Made by a program: the position numbers and the translations under genes
Source of the DNA: an uncultured Collinsella sp.
GTDB lineage: Bacteria > Actinomycetota > Coriobacteriia > Coriobacteriales > Coriobacteriaceae
DNA: 10,324 bases
Direction: 5' to 3'
Assembly (NCBI GenBank): GCA_902495525.1
Contig: CABUXL010000060.1
Coordinates: 1-10,324 of the forward strand
Shown: in pieces, positions 1 through 6,838 of the stretch
How the letters are laid out: the number at the start of each line of letters is the position of its first letter
Position numbering within the stretch: position 1 is the stretch's first letter
The notes under the pieces: model-generated
Seen by the model: the letters and a program-made list of their open reading frames with translations, nothing else
Databases searched by the model: none
Told to the model about the DNA's origin: nothing

Positions 1-410
1 CCATCTTCGCGCATGGCCCGCGCGTACTCCACCAGCAGGCCCTCGGCGCCCGAGCCAGTGCGCGAATCGATGCAGCGCACGTCGAGCTCGTGGGTCTCGG
101 CGACCAGGCATGCGTTGGAATAGCAGGCGGACCATTCGCTGCACAGCGAGATAAAGATCGCGCTGTCGTGGCCGTCAGCACGCACGCGGTCAAAGAGTGC
201 CTTGAACTCGCCGGCACTCGGCTGCGAGGTGTGCGGCAGCTGCTCGGAGCCGGCCATGCGCGCGACGTACTCCTGGGCGGTAATCTGTACCTGGTCGAGC
301 AGGTCCTCGCCCTCGATAATCACATGCAGCGGAATCACGTAAATGCCGAGTTCTTGAGCGCGGGCGGGGGAGATGTCCGACGTGGAGTCGGTTATGATGG
401 CAAAAGACAT
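1..410 (-). CDS. DegV family fatty-acid-binding protein (N-terminal part)
   Basis: The minus strand is open from an ATG at 410-408 to the window edge, giving 136 residues of a protein that is normally about 280. The start MSFAIITDSTSDIS is the classic DegV opening, with the Asp-Ser-Thr at residues 8-10. It is followed by HTSQPSAGEF (60-69), matching the family's conserved TSQPS segment, and CIDSRTGSGAEG (113-124), matching the 'DS-x-T-x-S-x-G' segment. DegV proteins bind a fatty acid in a cleft between two alpha/beta domains; in Firmicutes the FakB members present that fatty acid to the kinase FakA. Whether this copy serves a Fak system cannot be judged, because the C-terminal half and any fakA neighbour lie outside the window. 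The Shine-Dalgarno AAAGGTG ends about 5 nt before the ATG. The gene is divergent from the HAD phosphatase. The family call is secure; the role is inferred. Confidence 0.9.
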   Translation of the reverse strand, partial: MSFAIITDSTSDISPARAQELGIYVIPLHVIIEGEDLLDQVQITAQEYVARMAGSEQLPHTSQPSAGEFKALFDRVRADGHDSAIFISLCSEWSACYSNACLVAETHELDVRCIDSRTGSGAEGLLVEYARAMRED

Positions 411-566
411 AATTGCACCTTTCGTTGGGGCGCTTGCGCGCCGCCTTCTTAGAGCAAAGTGCGACAAGTATAGTTGAGTTGCTCTACATTGCTAGGTTCA
501 ATTGTTGAATAGTCAACAGTTTGAAGTGACGGTGTGGAAATCATCAACTGGGGAAGAGGGATGCCG
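411..566. promoter_or_regulatory. Divergent promoter region with overlapping palindromes
   Basis: This 156-bp gap separates the divergent DegV and HAD genes and is clearly more AT-rich than its surroundings. Reading leftward, TATACT at 472-467 is a good -10 hexamer lying 57 bp before the DegV start, but I see no convincing -35 for it. Reading rightward, TTGAGT (474-479) and TTCAAT (497-502) are 17 bp apart and form a weak promoter candidate. Two overlapping inverted repeats lie beside it: TTCAATTGTTGAA (497-509) and GTTGAATAGTCAAC (504-517, 6 of 7 base pairs). They could be an operator acting on either gene. The promoter hexamers are tentative; the palindromes are seen directly. Confidence 0.45.
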
Positions 567-1229
567 ATGGCGGCATTACAGCTATGCGAGCGGCCGATTG
601 TGTTGTTCGATTTTGACGGCACGGTGGCCGATACGGGTCGGGCGGTGATGACCTCGACGCGCAAGGCGTTGGCCGCGCGCGGGTTTTCGGAGGCGCAGAT
701 GGGTGACCTGCGCCGCATGATCGGGCCGCCCCTGTGGAAGAGCTTTCACGACTTTTATGGCTTTTCCCGCGAGGAGTCGCTTGTGGTGGCCGACGAGTAC
801 CGTGCCTTTTTTGACGAGCTGGGACCGGAGGAGTATCCCGTGTTCGACGGGATCCCCGAGCTGCTGGATGGGTTGGTCGCCCAGGGCAAGCGCTTGGCCG
901 TGGCGACGTCGCGCATGGAGGCGAAGTGTATCGACATGGTGCATGAGCTGGGTCTTTCTCAGTTTGAGGCGGTGGCTGGCATGAATCCGCTGCAGGGGCG
1001 CGAGACCAAGGCCGATTCGGTCCGCGATGCCCTGGCAGAGCTCGGTATGACGGCGTGCGATGCCGTGATGATCGGCGATCGCTTCAACGATGTGGAGGGC
1101 GCGCACGCAATGGGCGTACCGTGCATCGGTATCTATTCGGGCGCGGCGGCGCCGGGCGAGCACGAGGCGGCGGGTGCCGATGCAGTGGTGCACTCGGTGG
1201 CCGAGCTTGCTAAACTTTTCGCTATATAA
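567..1229 (+). CDS. HAD-superfamily phosphatase, phosphoglycolate phosphatase-like
   Basis: This 220-residue protein has all four HAD motifs. Motif I is FDFDGTVADT, with nucleophile Asp15 and general acid Asp17. Motif II is ATSR around Thr114. Motif III is Lys148 in GRETKADSV. Motif IV is MIGDRFNDVEGA, with Asp171 and Asp175 holding Mg2+. The helical cap lies at about 25-95 and contains IGPPLWKSF, a segment typical of Gph-like and PPase-like members. It probably dephosphorylates a small phosphorylated metabolite in the cytoplasm; motifs do not fix the substrate. I chose ATG 567 because GGAAGAGG lies at a proper distance upstream. A GTG at 534 and an ATG at 561 are in frame but worse placed. 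The dipeptidase follows after 54 bp on the same strand, so co-transcription is likely. Confidence 0.88.
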   Translation: MAALQLCERPIVLFDFDGTVADTGRAVMTSTRKALAARGFSEAQMGDLRRMIGPPLWKSFHDFYGFSREESLVVADEYRAFFDELGPEEYPVFDGIPELLDGLVAQGKRLAVATSRMEAKCIDMVHELGLSQFEAVAGMNPLQGRETKADSVRDALAELGMTACDAVMIGDRFNDVEGAHAMGVPCIGIYSGAAAPGEHEAAGADAVVHSVAELAKLFAI

Positions 1230-1283
1230 GCACTTGATGTGAGGGGCGGGCGTACCCGTCGCTCATTGGTAAGGAGGCAGTCC

Positions 1284-2720
1284 ATGAATCAGGTGGAGCA
1301 GAGCGTTACCGAGTATGTCGACGAGGTCTGGGAGGATGTCGTCGCCGATATCGAGCAGCTGGTGAGTTATCCGTCCGTAGCCGTTGCTGCCGATGCGGAG
1401 CCTAGCGCGCCGTTTGGCCGCCCGGTTCGTGATGCGCTCGATTGCGCGCTCGGCATTGCGCAAAAGCTCGGCTACCAGACGAGCGACGACGAGGGCTATG
1501 TGGGCATTGCCGATATCCCGGGTCGCGGCGACAAGCAGCTCGCGACCATCTGCCACGTGGACGTGGTGCCCGCCGGCCCCGGCTGGAACACCGACCCGTT
1601 TGCGATGGAGCGTCGCGAGGGATGGCTGCTCGGCCGTGGCGTGATTGATGACAAGGGTCCGGCGGTGTTGTCGCTCTACGCCGGTGCCTACCTGCTCAAG
1701 CACGGCATTGTGCCGCGCTATACCTTTCGCGCACTGCTGGGCTGCGATGAGGAAGTGGGCATGTCCGACGTTCACCATTATCTGGAGAACCACGCAGACC
1801 CCGACTTTTTGTTTACGCCCGATGCCGAGTTCCCGGTCTGCAATGCCGAGAAGGGCCAGTTTGGGGCGACGTTTGTGAGCCCCAAGATCGACGGCGGGCG
1901 CATTGTGTCCTGGAGCGGTGCCGAGGCGAGCAACGCCATTCCGTCGCAGTCCATCTGCGAGCTCGCGATTGCCGCCGATGAGCTGCCGGCGCCCGTTGAG
2001 AACGCCGACCGCCTGGAGATCACGGCGCTTGATAACGGGCATGCGCAGATTTTCGCCCACGGTATTGGCGGCCACGCTTCGATGCCAGAGGGAACGATCA
2101 ACGCCGTCGGCCTGATCGTGGCGTATCTGCGCGAGGCCGAGGACGCGTTTGGTGCACGCGACGAGCGTCTGCTGACGCCTGCCGAGCACGAGTTCGTCAA
2201 GTTCCTGGCCTTTGTGCATGCGGATGCCTATGGCCGCGGCCTAGGTATCGATGCGACGAGTCCGGCGTTTGGCCCGCTTACCTGCAACGCTGGAGTCATC
2301 CGCGTGGCGGATGGCCATATTGAGCAGGTCATCGACGTGCGCTTCCCCGACAGTACGAGTGCCGATACCATCCGCGAGCAGCTCGACCCGCTCGTGGGCC
2401 GTTTTGGCGTGACGTGTCAGCTGGGTCGCGCTAAGGTGCCGTTCTCGGTGTCTGCCGACGATCCGGCCGTGAAGGCGCTTATTGATACCTATAACGAGTT
2501 TACGGGCAAGCATGCTGAGCCCTTTGCTATGGGCGGCGGTACGTACGCGCGCAACTTTGCCCGCGCCGTCTCGTTTGGCCCCGAGGAGACCGGCCTGGAG
2601 CTGCCCGAGTGGGGCGGCCAGATGCACGGTCCCAACGAGTGCGCCAACGAGGACCAGCTCAAGCAGGCGCTCAAGATCTATATTGTTGCGATCCTCCGTT
2701 TGAATGAATTAGAGCTTTAA
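1284..2720 (+). CDS. M20-family metallodipeptidase, Sapep/PepV type
   Basis: This 478-residue protein, a normal length for PepV/Sapep, should hydrolyse dipeptides in the cytoplasm using two divalent metal ions (Zn or Mn). Metal and catalytic residues are all visible: His91 and Asp93 in TICHVDVVPAG, the bridging Asp in GVIDDKGP (119-126), the Glu pair 156-157 in GCDEEVG, Asp180 in TPDAEFP, and His448 in MHGPNE. The lid domain, about 195-380, carries GIGGHASMPEG with His264. Residues 417-423 (GGGTYAR) match the conserved substrate-contacting segment. The start at 1284 is set by AAGGAGG at 1271-1277, 6 nt upstream; an in-frame GTG at 1239 would add 15 basic residues and lacks such a site. No signal peptide is seen. 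A large hairpin follows the gene. It is intact and its codon use resembles the neighbours. Confidence 0.93.
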   Translation: MNQVEQSVTEYVDEVWEDVVADIEQLVSYPSVAVAADAEPSAPFGRPVRDALDCALGIAQKLGYQTSDDEGYVGIADIPGRGDKQLATICHVDVVPAGPGWNTDPFAMERREGWLLGRGVIDDKGPAVLSLYAGAYLLKHGIVPRYTFRALLGCDEEVGMSDVHHYLENHADPDFLFTPDAEFPVCNAEKGQFGATFVSPKIDGGRIVSWSGAEASNAIPSQSICELAIAADELPAPVENADRLEITALDNGHAQIFAHGIGGHASMPEGTINAVGLIVAYLREAEDAFGARDERLLTPAEHEFVKFLAFVHADAYGRGLGIDATSPAFGPLTCNAGVIRVADGHIEQVIDVRFPDSTSADTIREQLDPLVGRFGVTCQLGRAKVPFSVSADDPAVKALIDTYNEFTGKHAEPFAMGGGTYARNFARAVSFGPEETGLELPEWGGQMHGPNECANEDQLKQALKIYIVAILRLNELEL

Positions 2721-2741
2721 GGTCTCGCGGTTTCCCAATCT

Positions 2742-2820
2742 AAGTTGCGGTGGAATAGTTCCTAGAATGGGCCATTTGATGGCCAAGCAGGAACTATTTC
2801 ACCGCAACTTTGTTTTTATT
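2742..2820 (+). terminator. Nested 69-bp inverted repeat with T-rich tail
   Basis: The arms 2742-2763 and 2789-2810 are 22 bp each and pair at every position, with one pair (2753/2799) a G-U wobble. The 25-nt interior contains a second hairpin, GGCCAT (2770-2775) and ATGGCC (2779-2784) around a TTG loop. The run TGTTTTTATT follows directly at 2811-2820. It lies 21 bp after the dipeptidase stop, so it most simply acts as that transcript's intrinsic terminator. The stem is much longer than a usual terminator and has its own inner hairpin. It could therefore be a dispersed palindromic repeat or small mobile element that has been put to use as a terminator. Confidence 0.75.
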
Positions 2821-2840
2821 GGTGTAAAAGGCGGGTCATG

Positions 2841-2868
2841 CTTGGTGGCGGGTTTGTTATTCGTTTGT
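2841..2868 (+). promoter_or_regulatory. Candidate Pho-box-like direct repeats upstream of pstS
   Basis: GTTTGT occurs at 2852-2857 and 2863-2868, exactly 11 bp apart. The related CTTGGT at 2841-2846 sits one further 11-bp step upstream. Tandem direct repeats with an 11-bp period are how PhoB/PhoP-type response regulators bind pst promoters in several phyla. TTGGTG (2843-2848) with TGTAAA (2866-2871) gives a weak promoter at 17-bp spacing overlapping the repeats. TATCAA at 2899-2904 is another possible -10. The hexamer does not match a Pho consensus I know for this group, so this is positional inference. Confidence 0.3.
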
Positions 2869-2972
2869 AAAGGCCGTGCTGCGCTTGCGGTAAGGGTCTA
2901 TCAAATGCCCGTAAGAAACCGTAGTTGGCGCGGACGCTGCCCGGTCGGGGCCGTATCTTTCCAAACAGCAAA

Positions 2973-2989
2973 GCGGGCGGGGTGCCCGC
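2973..2989 (+). other. Small GC hairpin in the pstS leader
   Basis: GCGGGC (2973-2978) and GCCCGC (2984-2989) form a perfect 6-bp stem around a GGGGT loop. It ends 25 nt before the pstS ATG and just upstream of the Shine-Dalgarno. No T-run follows, so it is not a terminator. It may protect the messenger end or affect ribosome loading, but this could also be chance in GC-rich DNA. Confidence 0.35.
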
Positions 2990-3014
2990 GAGTCGCATGT
3001 ATGAAAGGAAGATC

Positions 3015-3953
3015 ATGCTCGATCAGGCTTATTCTCGTCGTCAGTTCCTCGGCCTCGCTGGTGGTCTTGCCAGCATCGTCGGTCTCGGTCTCGTTGGTTG
3101 CGGCGGCTCCGGCGCATCCGACGCCGCCGACAAGGGTAGCGCCGCTGCTGCCGAGTCCGTCTCCGGCGAGGTGACCTACGACGGCGCCTCCTCGTTCCAG
3201 GCTCTCGTCGAGGCCGCTGCCGAGAAGTTCATGGATGCCAACCCGGACGTCTCCGTCTCCGGCTCGGGTAACGGTTCGGGCAAGGGCCTGACCGCTGTTG
3301 CCGCCGGCACCGTCACCATCGGCAACTCCGACGTCTTCGCCGAGACCAAACTCGAGGCCGACCAGGTCAAGAAGCTCGTCGACCACGAGGTTGCCGTCGT
3401 GGGCATGGGCCCCGTCGTCTCCAAGAACGTGACGGTCGACGACCTGTCCCTCGAGCAGCTCAAGGGCATCTTCTCCGGCCAGATCACCAACTGGAAGGAG
3501 GTCGGCGGCGACGACGCCAAGATCGTCGTCCTCAACCGCAAGGCCGGCTCCGGTACTCGCGCCACCTTCGAGGCTGCCGTCTTTGGCGACGAGGCTGTCG
3601 ACTTTAAGGGCGACGCCGAGCTCGACAAGTCCGGCGACGTCCAGACTCAGATGGGCAGCACCGACAACGCCATCTCCTACCTCGACTTCTCGCACTTCGA
3701 CGACTCCAAGTTCAACGCCATCAAGGTCGAGGGCGTGGAGCCCAAGAGCAAGAATGTCACCGACGGCTCCTTCAAGATCTGGGCGACCGAGCACATGTAC
3801 TGCGCAAAGGACGCAGACGAGGCTACCAAGGCCTTCCTGGAGTTCATGCTCTCCGACGACGTCCAGAGCAAGCTCGTCGAGGAGCAGGGCTTTATCCCCG
3901 TCTCTGCCATGAAGGTCGTCAAGGACGCCAGCGGCAAGGTCTCTGCTAAATAA
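3015..3953 (+). CDS. pstS: Phosphate ABC transporter substrate-binding lipoprotein PstS
   Basis: This 312-residue protein binds inorganic phosphate outside the cell membrane and delivers it to PstCA. Its N-terminus carries SRRQFLGLAGG with Arg8-Arg9, a twin-arginine (Tat) motif. A hydrophobic stretch and the lipobox LVGC with Cys29 follow, so it should be exported folded and lipid-anchored. After a Gly/Ser/Ala linker, the ligand-binding loops appear: TYDGASSFQ (54-62), SGNGSGKG (84-91), IGNSDVF (102-108) and RKAGSGTRATFE (175-186). LKGIFSGQITNWKEVGG (149-165) is a family hallmark. ATG 3015 is chosen because AAAGGAAG (3004-3011) precedes it and the signal peptide begins properly there; upstream in-frame starts would add an unrelated basic leader. 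Codons are strongly biased to C-ended forms such as GTC, GAC and TCC, more than in flanking genes, which suggests high expression. pstC follows 25 bp later. Confidence 0.96.
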   Translation: MLDQAYSRRQFLGLAGGLASIVGLGLVGCGGSGASDAADKGSAAAAESVSGEVTYDGASSFQALVEAAAEKFMDANPDVSVSGSGNGSGKGLTAVAAGTVTIGNSDVFAETKLEADQVKKLVDHEVAVVGMGPVVSKNVTVDDLSLEQLKGIFSGQITNWKEVGGDDAKIVVLNRKAGSGTRATFEAAVFGDEAVDFKGDAELDKSGDVQTQMGSTDNAISYLDFSHFDDSKFNAIKVEGVEPKSKNVTDGSFKIWATEHMYCAKDADEATKAFLEFMLSDDVQSKLVEEQGFIPVSAMKVVKDASGKVSAK

Positions 3954-3978
3954 GTAATCGCCCCCGGAAAGGTTTGCA

Positions 3979-4887
3979 ATGGCAAAACAGCTGCCAAAGC
4001 GCGACCTTGAGAACGTGGGCCTGGGCGTCACGGGCGCGTGCGTAGCGCTCGTGACGCTTGTCGTTGCCGCGCTCATCTTTATGGTCGCCCAAAAGGGCCT
4101 ATCGGCTTTTTTCAAGGACGGCGTTTCGGTCGTCGAGTTCTTTACCGGCACCAAGTGGGACCTGGCCAACACGGCCAAAAACGGCCTGCCCTACACCGGC
4201 GCCCTGCCCCTGATCGTCACCTCGTTTGCGGTCATGGTGCTCTCCACGCTTATCGCGCTGCCCATCGCCATCGGCTCCGCCATCTTTGCGGTCGAGATCC
4301 AACCCAAATTTGGTTCCAAGGTCTTTCAGCCGCTTATTGAGCTTTTGACCGGCATTCCCTCGGTCGTCTTTGGACTGATTGGCTTTCACGTGGTCGTCGG
4401 CCTTATGAAGAGCGTTTTCCACGTGAGCACGGGTCTGGGCATCTTGCCCGGCGCCATCGTGCTGGCCGTCATGATCCTGCCGACCATGACCACGCTTTCG
4501 GTCGATGGCCTGCGTGCCGTGCCCGACAGCTACCGTCAGGGCTCGCTCGCGCTGGGCTACACCCGCTGGCAGACCATCTGGCACGTGGTGCTCAAGTCTG
4601 CCATGCCGTCGCTCATGACCGCGGTCATCCTTGGCATGACCCGCGCCTTTGGCGAGACGCTCGCCGTGCGCATGGTTATCGGCGGTATCGAGGCCATGCC
4701 GACCTCGCTGCTGTCGCCGGCGTCCACCATCACCACCACGCTCACCACGTCCATGGCGGTCTATGCCGAGGGCTCGGCCCAGGACGATGTCCTGTGGGCG
4801 CTCGGCCTGCTGCTGATGGGCATGAGTCTCATCTTCATCCTGATCATCCACCTCATTGGCCGCAAGGGGGCGAAGGCTCGTGGCTAG
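3979..4887 (+). CDS. pstC: Phosphate ABC transporter permease PstC
   Basis: This 302-residue membrane protein forms, with PstA, the channel through which phosphate enters the cell. I see six hydrophobic segments, at about 14-37, 74-105, 117-142, 153-172, 205-235 and 270-293. The long extracytoplasmic loop after the first contains FFTGTKWD (54-61), usual for PstC. The coupling segment that contacts PstB is ALGYTRWQTIWHVVLKSAMP (191-210), a clear EAA loop. TRAFGETLAV (221-230) holds the Arg and Glu that are conserved in Pst permeases. GGAAAGG at 3966-3972 is the Shine-Dalgarno, 6 nt before the ATG. The last 8 bp overlap the GTG start of pstA, which points to translational coupling. Confidence 0.95.
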   Translation: MAKQLPKRDLENVGLGVTGACVALVTLVVAALIFMVAQKGLSAFFKDGVSVVEFFTGTKWDLANTAKNGLPYTGALPLIVTSFAVMVLSTLIALPIAIGSAIFAVEIQPKFGSKVFQPLIELLTGIPSVVFGLIGFHVVVGLMKSVFHVSTGLGILPGAIVLAVMILPTMTTLSVDGLRAVPDSYRQGSLALGYTRWQTIWHVVLKSAMPSLMTAVILGMTRAFGETLAVRMVIGGIEAMPTSLLSPASTITTTLTTSMAVYAEGSAQDDVLWALGLLLMGMSLIFILIIHLIGRKGAKARG

Positions 4888-5802
4888 CGCGCGCATCCAC
4901 ATCGACGAGGCGAGACTCGGGCGCGTCCAAAAGCAGGACCGCATCGCCACGGGCGTGCTGACGGCGATCGCCGCCATCGTCATGCTCATCGTCATCTCCA
5001 TGGTGGCCTACATCCTGTTCGAGGGTATCTCGACGCTGCTTAAGCCGGGCTTCCTCACGCAGCCCGCGCGCGCCAACGGAACCCAGGGCGGCGTGCTCTA
5101 CCAGCTGTTCGACTCGTTCTATCTGCTGCTGATCACCCTGATCATCTCGGTGCCCATCAGCCTAGGCGGAGCGGTCTTCCTGGTTGAGTACGCACCGAAC
5201 GGCCCTATCCGCGACATCGCCTCCACCGCCATCGAGACGCTGTCCTCGCTGCCTTCCATCGTCGTCGGCATGTTCGGCTTTCTGGTGTTCTCGGTGCAGC
5301 TGGGCTGGAAGTACTCCATCATCTCCGGCGCCGTCGCACTCACCATGTTTAACATTCCCATCCTGGTGCGCGTGATTCAGCAGGCGCTCGAGGACGTGCC
5401 ACAGGCCCAGCGCGATGCGTGCCTGGCCATGGGCCTTACTCGCTGGGAGGCCACGCTGCACATCCTGATCCCCGAGGCCATGCCTGCCATCGTGACCGGC
5501 ATCGTGCTTTCGGCCGGCCGCGTGTTTGGCGAGGCCGCGGCGCTGCTCTTTACCTCGGGCATGAGCTCGCCGGTGCGTCTGAACTTCTTGAGCTTTAACC
5601 TGTCGAGCCCTACCTGCGCCTGGAACGTGTTCCGTCCCGGTGAGTCGCTCGCCGTGCACATCTACAAGATTTACGGCGAGGGCAGCCCCGAGGCCCAGCA
5701 GATCGTCTGGGGCACCGCGGCACTGCTGATGATCTGCGTGCTGCTGTTTAACGTAGTTGCCCGTATCGTGGGCAAGCAACTGGCAAGGAAGATGACGGCC
5801 GA

Positions 5803-5806
<4 letters not shown>
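4880..5806 (+). CDS. pstA: Phosphate ABC transporter permease PstA
   Basis: This is the second channel subunit, 308 residues from the GTG at 4880. Six hydrophobic segments can be seen, at about 24-48, 78-102, 123-140, 146-165, 200-225 and 276-298. The EAA coupling loop is AMGLTRWEATLHILIPEAMP (183-202). SAGRVFGEAAALLFTSG (211-227) is the conserved Pst permease segment after it. The start is uncertain by a few codons. GTG 4880 overlaps the pstC stop by 8 bp and has AAGG-type purines just before it; a TTG at 4856 would add eight basic residues and is less likely. The stop overlaps the pstB ATG in an ATGA junction. FRPGESLAVHIYKIYGEG near the C-terminus agrees with PstA. Confidence 0.94.
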
Positions 5807-6675
<869 letters not shown>

Positions 6676-6730
6676 TCCGGGACATGCTTGAGGCCCGCGG
6701 CGGCCACGGTTGCCACGGGACTGATTGGAG

Positions 6731-6768
6731 AGGCGGGTCATCTCTTTTGGGAGATGGCCCGCCTTTTT
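6731..6768 (+). terminator. Intrinsic terminator of the pst operon
   Basis: A 13-bp stem pairs 6732-6744 (GGCGGGTCATCTC) with 6751-6763 (GAGATGGCCCGCC). There is one G-U pair and a six-base loop, TTTTGG. TTTTT follows at 6764-6768. It lies 56 bp after the pstB stop and separates pst from the ABC-F gene. The distal arm plus T-run (GGCCCGCCTTTT) is repeated 24 bp downstream at 6780-6791. Confidence 0.9.
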
Positions 6769-6797
6769 GTGTCGTGTGCGGCCCGCCTTTTCGCTGC

Positions 6798-6803
6798 TAT
6801 TAT
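6798..6803 (+). promoter_or_regulatory. Candidate -10 element for the ABC-F gene
   Basis: TATTAT at 6798-6803 lies 36 bp before the ABC-F ATG and just after the pst terminator, where a promoter is needed. I see no good -35 hexamer at 16-18 bp spacing (TGTGCG at 6775-6780). The call rests on the hexamer and its position. Confidence 0.4.
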
Positions 6804-6838
6804 GGACAACGTTGAATTTCTACGAAGGAGCAGGGCAT

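Noticed and set aside
90..452. A 120-codon plus-strand frame at the left edge
   Set aside because: The minus strand here encodes the conserved N-terminal motifs of DegV, which explains the frame as a shadow.
1263..2219. A 318-codon minus-strand frame inside the dipeptidase gene
   Set aside because: It is antisense to a complete M20 peptidase with all metal ligands and has no recognisable domain.
2901..4178. A 425-codon open frame on the minus strand opposite pstS and early pstC
   Set aside because: The opposite strand encodes unmistakable PstS. The strong C-ended codon bias of pstS leaves the antisense frame free of stops, and the translation is low-complexity Gly/Val/Asp/Leu.
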